Below are positions 60,545-64,000 of a stretch of 64,000 nucleotides of DNA, piece by piece (within the stretch, counting starts at the first letter, position 1; each line of letters begins with the position of its first letter). The DNA is from Streptomyces sp. NBC_00536. GTDB lineage: Bacteria > Actinomycetota > Actinomycetes > Streptomycetales > Streptomycetaceae. A program made the translations under genes and the position numbers. Under the pieces are notes generated by a model, which did no database searches, had not been told where the DNA came from, and worked only from the letters and a program-made list of their open reading frames with translations. The DNA is taken from assembly GCF_036346295.1 (NCBI RefSeq), contig NZ_CP107819.1, positions 5,270,001 through 5,334,000 of the forward strand, read 5' to 3'.

Positions 60545-62659
60545 TTGAGTCGTGAAACTGACAGTTCGTCCTCCGGGCCCCAGGGCCGCGGTGGAGCCGC
60601 CTACCCGTCGGGTACGCCGCCGTACGGAACCGGCCAGTATCCGTCTACGGACGCCGCGGGTAACGCCCCGGAGGAGAAGCCTGTGACCTCGAAGTCGTCC
60701 ACGCCCGCCGCGGACTCCGATGGACCCAAGACCGAAACGACGCTGACGACGCGGATCCGGATCAACATTCCGGGTTCGCGGCCGATCCCGCCCGTGGTCG
60801 TCCGCAAGCCGGTCGGCGCCACCGCCGCCGAGCCGGAGGCCAAGGACGCCCCGGCGGCGCCGCAGCGGCCCACCGGTGCGTCCGGCGGGTCCGGCGCGCC
60901 GTTCGGGCGCGCGGCCTCGGCGCCCGCGCCGTCGCCGCAGGGACCGCCGCCGGTCCCCGGCGCGCCCGAGGGGGGCGCCGAACCGGCGAGCAACTGGTTC
61001 GCCCCGCGCAAGGCCGGTCCGGGCGACGCCCCGGAGCCCGGCCAGGGCCCCGCCGCCGCCCAGGGCCCCGGCCCGGGTCAGGGGCCCGGCCAGGGCCGTC
61101 CCGGGCTGCCCGCGCGGCCCGGCCCGGTCGCCCGTACGAGCGGCCCCGGCGCGGGCTTCCCGCCCGCCCCGCCCGGCCCCCAGTCCAACGGCCAGTCCCA
61201 CGGCCAGTCCCACGGGCAGCCGGGCGGCCCGTCCGGGCACTCCAACGGCGCCGGATTCGCCGCACAGCGCCCGTCGGGCCCGCCCGCCCCGCCCTCCGGC
61301 CCGCAGTCCCACGGCGGCGGCTACGGCTACCCGGGCGGCGCGCCCGGCGGCGCCCCCGCCCCGGCGCCCGGCTACGGCGCGGGTCCCGCCACGGGCACCC
61401 CGATGCCCCCGGCCGGGCCGACCACCGGCCCCGCCCACGGCTCCGTGCCCGTCGGCGGCCCCCCGCGGCTCGACGACGACACCGCCAACTTCGCCGCCCC
61501 GCGCTGGCCCGGCCCCGAGCTGAACGGCACCGGCCCCGCGGCCACCAGCGCCTTCCCGCCGCCCGGTCCCCAGCCCGGGAGCGGTTTCAGCCCGCCGCCC
61601 GTCCACGCCGACCCCGAGGACGGGAAGGCCAAGAAGGGCAAGAAGGGCAAGCAGCCGAAGGCCCCGGCCAAATCGGCCGCGTCCAGCGGATCCGCCGCGC
61701 CCGCCAAGAAGGCCAAGAAGGGCCGCTCCAAGGTGGTCCTGCTCGGCGGCGCCCTCTTCACCCTGGTCGCCGTCGCCTACGGCGCCGGACTGCTGCTCAA
61801 CCACTCCGACGTGCCCAAGGGCACCACCGTCTTCGGCGTGGACATCAGTGGCACCCGCGACGACGCCGTGGCCAAGCTCCAGAACACCTTCGGGCCGCGC
61901 GCCGGCGCCCCGGTCAAGCTCACCGTGGGCGGCAAGCAGGTCGAGCTGAAGCCCGAGAAGGCCGGCCTGACCCTCGACAGCCAGACCACCGTCCGCAACG
62001 CCGCGGGCAGCGACTACAACCCGGTCACCGTCATCGGCTCGCTGCTCGGGCAGAAGCGGGTGGCCGAGCCGGTCATCCCGGTCGACGAGGAGAAGCTCCA
62101 GGTCGCCCTGGAGGAACTGGCGGGCACCGCGGGCTCCTCCGCCGAGGGCACGATCAAGTTCGAGCCGAACAAGGTCACGGCGGTCCCCGGCAAGGCGGGC
62201 ACCTCCCTGGACGTGGACGCCTCGGTCACCAAGGTCGTGGCGGCGTACCGCGCCCAGGTCGCCGCAGGCAAGGCCGACCCGGTCGAACTGCCGACCGCCA
62301 GCCGGGCGCCGGTCATCAACCAGGCCGAGCTGAACCGCGCGATGAAGGAGTTCGCGGAACCCGCGATGTCCGGGAACGTGACCGTCAACGCGGGCGGCAA
62401 GTCCATCGTCTACGGCCCGGCCCGGTCGCTGCCCAAGATCCTCAGCATGACCGTCGTCGAGGGCAAGCTGGTCGAGAAGTACGACCTCGAAGCGATCAAG
62501 GAACTGACGGGGACCAACTTCGACGGGGTCCTCATCCCGCGCAGCACCGGCGACAAGACCGCGGTGACCCCGCAGGACATCGTCGGCGTCCTGCGCAAGG
62601 GGCTGCGCGGCAAGACCCCGGCCGAGCGGAACGTCACGATCGACATCAACCCCAGCTGA
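60545..62659 (+). CDS. Envelope protein with disordered N-terminus and PG_binding_4-type domains
   Basis: 704 residues from TTG 60545 (LSRETDSSSS) with GGGAG 9 nt upstream; earlier in-frame ATGs give non-conserved leaders. The first ~380 residues are Pro/Gly/Ala-rich and disordered, with short repeats such as GQSHGQSHGQ and GPGQGPGQG. A Lys-rich stretch (KKGKKGKQPK) precedes one membrane segment (VVLLGGALFTLVAVAYGAGL). The exported ~280 residues resemble two VanW-N/PG_binding_4 repeats (GTTVFGVDISGTRDDAVAKL, GTIKFEPNKVTAVPGKAGTS). The VanW domain proper is absent. Likely cell-wall-associated. Confidence 0.82.
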   Translation: MSRETDSSSSGPQGRGGAAYPSGTPPYGTGQYPSTDAAGNAPEEKPVTSKSSTPAADSDGPKTETTLTTRIRINIPGSRPIPPVVVRKPVGATAAEPEAKDAPAAPQRPTGASGGSGAPFGRAASAPAPSPQGPPPVPGAPEGGAEPASNWFAPRKAGPGDAPEPGQGPAAAQGPGPGQGPGQGRPGLPARPGPVARTSGPGAGFPPAPPGPQSNGQSHGQSHGQPGGPSGHSNGAGFAAQRPSGPPAPPSGPQSHGGGYGYPGGAPGGAPAPAPGYGAGPATGTPMPPAGPTTGPAHGSVPVGGPPRLDDDTANFAAPRWPGPELNGTGPAATSAFPPPGPQPGSGFSPPPVHADPEDGKAKKGKKGKQPKAPAKSAASSGSAAPAKKAKKGRSKVVLLGGALFTLVAVAYGAGLLLNHSDVPKGTTVFGVDISGTRDDAVAKLQNTFGPRAGAPVKLTVGGKQVELKPEKAGLTLDSQTTVRNAAGSDYNPVTVIGSLLGQKRVAEPVIPVDEEKLQVALEELAGTAGSSAEGTIKFEPNKVTAVPGKAGTSLDVDASVTKVVAAYRAQVAAGKADPVELPTASRAPVINQAELNRAMKEFAEPAMSGNVTVNAGGKSIVYGPARSLPKILSMTVVEGKLVEKYDLEAIKELTGTNFDGVLIPRSTGDKTAVTPQDIVGVLRKGLRGKTPAERNVTIDINPS

Positions 62660-62683
62660 CGCCTCGGGCGCAGCCGCGGGCCT

Positions 62684-62715
62684 GAGCCCCTGTCCGGAGA
62701 TCCGGGCAGGGGCTC
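62684..62715 (+). terminator. Terminator after the envelope protein
   Basis: 14-nt arms (62684-62697, 62702-62715), one G-U pair, loop AGAT, 25 nt after the stop. Confidence 0.85.
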
Positions 62716-62746
62716 CGCCGTGCGCCCGACCCCCGCTGACCTGCCC

Positions 62747-62767
62747 TGTCATGCCAGACGCATGACA
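62747..62767. promoter_or_regulatory. Response-regulator-like palindrome
   Basis: TGTCATGC-CAGAC-GCATGACA, perfect 8-bp arms, 68-88 nt upstream of the ABC ATPase start; an extra TGTCAG half-site follows at 62770. Typical of LuxR/NarL (DesR-like) sites. Confidence 0.6.
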
Positions 62768-62834
62768 TCTGTCAGCCCGCACCCACGACACGGGACACTG
62801 CCGCCGGCACCCCTGTCCTTGGGATTCTCGATCC

Positions 62835-63764
62835 ATGACGACGACCACTGCGAAGACCACCGGGACCACCGTGGTGAGCTTCGAGAACGTGACCAAGAGC
62901 TACGGCGCGGTCCGCGCGGTCGACGGTCTCTCGCTGGAGCTGCACCCGGGCGAGACCGTCGCACTGCTGGGCCCGAACGGAGCCGGCAAATCCTCCACCC
63001 TCGATCTCCTCCTGGGCCTGCGCCCGGCGGACACCGGGTCGGTCACGGTCTTCGGCGGCACCCCCGGACAGGCCATCGCGGCGGGCCGGGTGGGCGCGAT
63101 GCTCCAGAGCGGCGGCCTGATGGAGGAGGTCACCGTCCGCGAGCTGGTCACCCTCGGCTGCGCACTGCACCCGCGGGCCTACCCGGTCGAGGAGGTGCTG
63201 ACCCGCGCGGGCATCACATCGATCGCCGACCGCAAGGTCAACAAGCTCTCCGGCGGCCAGGAGCAGCGGGTCCGCTTCGCCCTCGCCACGGCCGGGGCCA
63301 ACGACCTGATCGTCCTCGACGAGCCCACCACCGGCATGGACGTCACCGCCCGTCAGTCCTTCTGGGCGACCATGCGCGAACAGGCCGACCAGGGACGTAC
63401 GGTCCTGTTCGCCACCCACTACCTGGAGGAGGCCGACGCGATCGCCGACCGCGTCATCGTCCTCCACCGCGGCCGGATCCTCGCCGACGGCTCCGCCGCC
63501 GAGATCAAGGCCAAGGCCGGTGCCCGCAAGGTCTCCTTCGACCTCACCGAGCCCTTCGACGAGGCGCGGCTGCGCGAGCTGCCGTTCCTGACCCGGCTCG
63601 ACGTCCACGGCTCCACCGTCAAGCTCCAGTCGCGCGACGCCGATGCCACCGTGCACGCCGTCTACGGCCTGGGCCTCTACCCGCGCAACCTCGAAGTCGC
63701 CGGGCTGGGCCTGGAGCAGGCATTCATCGCCCTCACCGAGGCCGAGGAGGCCGCCGCATCATGA
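62835..63764 (+). CDS. ABC exporter ATPase
   Basis: 309 residues. Walker A LLGPNGAGKSS, signature LSGGQEQRVRFA, Walker B LIVLDEPTTGMD, H-loop ATHYLEEADA. C-terminal ~90-residue extension (KVSFDLTEPFDEARLRELPF) as in drug-export/ABC-2 ATPases. It overlaps the next gene by ATGA, and in other Streptomyces such pairs are followed by a two-component system. Confidence 0.93.
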   Translation: MTTTTAKTTGTTVVSFENVTKSYGAVRAVDGLSLELHPGETVALLGPNGAGKSSTLDLLLGLRPADTGSVTVFGGTPGQAIAAGRVGAMLQSGGLMEEVTVRELVTLGCALHPRAYPVEEVLTRAGITSIADRKVNKLSGGQEQRVRFALATAGANDLIVLDEPTTGMDVTARQSFWATMREQADQGRTVLFATHYLEEADAIADRVIVLHRGRILADGSAAEIKAKAGARKVSFDLTEPFDEARLRELPFLTRLDVHGSTVKLQSRDADATVHAVYGLGLYPRNLEVAGLGLEQAFIALTEAEEAAAS

Positions 63765-64000
63765 ACACGCTCGTCAAGCTCGAAATCACCCGCGCCCTGC
63801 GCAACAAGAAGTACCTCTTCTTCACCGTGATCTACCCCGCGGCGCTCTTCCTGATGATCGGCGGCACGCAGAGCGGCACCACCAAGGTCTACGGCACCGA
63901 ACTGACGATGCCCGCCTTCTACATGGTCGCCATGGCCTCCTTCGGCGCCCTGACCGCCGTACTCGTCGGCCAGAGCGAACAGATCGCCAAGGAGCGCGAG
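63761..64000 (+). CDS. ABC-2 family permease (cut by window edge)
   Basis: 80 residues visible, ATGA-coupled to the ATPase. MNTLVKLEITRALRNKKYLF, then a membrane segment (FFTVIYPAALFLMIGG) and a second (AFYMVAMASFGALTAVLVG) are the start of an ABC2_membrane permease. It continues beyond 64000. Confidence 0.88.
   Translation, partial: MNTLVKLEITRALRNKKYLFFTVIYPAALFLMIGGTQSGTTKVYGTELTMPAFYMVAMASFGALTAVLVGQSEQIAKERE

Overview
The window is a piece of a Streptomyces chromosome. The DNA is very GC-rich, third codon positions are almost all G or C, and GTG/TTG starts and GGAGG-type ribosome sites are common. Several genes are typical of actinobacteria (WhiB-like protein, mshB, polyphosphate glucokinase, SpoIIE-type phosphatases). 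From memory, the gene order of both flanks resembles the S. coelicolor stretches around glpX-ispH-ppgK and around sdh-bldK. No rRNA, tRNA, CRISPR array, prophage or insertion sequence was seen.

Layout. 1-14 kb is conserved core: a secreted 5'-nucleotidase (cut by the window edge), class I fumarase, a DUF1707 envelope-stress-like protein, a WhiB-like protein, glpX, a DUF4245 protein, a nitroreductase, exonuclease VII (xseA/xseB), an amino-acid permease, ispH, polyphosphate glucokinase and ychF. 14-29 kb is accessory-looking: a Uma2-like gene, a minimal lanthipeptide locus (precursor plus a three-domain LanL/LanKC synthetase), a secreted SMP-30 protein divergent from a MarR regulator, two tandem secreted esterases coupled to a serine protease, a PEP-mutase-like enzyme, a threonine-synthase-like enzyme, a septum-formation-like membrane protein, a GntR regulator and an NCS1 permease with an unusual cysteine-rich tail.

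29-45 kb holds signalling and bioenergetics: a SPOR-like small protein, a Nudix hydrolase, a stand-alone anti-sigma-type ATPase beside a PAS-GAF-PP2C-ATPase phosphatase, a TPM-domain protein with PspA, a mycobacterial-Sdh1-like succinate dehydrogenase operon, a large solute-binding lipoprotein and the GTPase TypA/BipA. 45-58 kb is two tandem, paralogous five-gene oligopeptide ABC operons (binding protein, two permeases, two ATPases) of the BldK/Opp/Dpp type, separated by a tandem-GNAT gene. Both have a hairpin between the binding-protein gene and the permease genes. 58-64 kb holds a small membrane protein, mshB for mycothiol synthesis, a DUF6113 membrane protein, a long VanW-N/PG_binding_4-type envelope protein and the start of an ABC-2 exporter behind a response-regulator-like operator.

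Many gene ends are marked by perfect or nearly perfect hairpins lying between convergent genes. The items most worth follow-up are the orphan lanthipeptide locus with an apparent Cys-Cys-Cys zinc site, the cysteine-rich tail of the NCS1 permease, the low-complexity insertion in the 845-residue binding protein, the repeat-rich control region in front of the first oligopeptide operon, and a dispersed hairpin element present near 4.6 kb and 33.2 kb.
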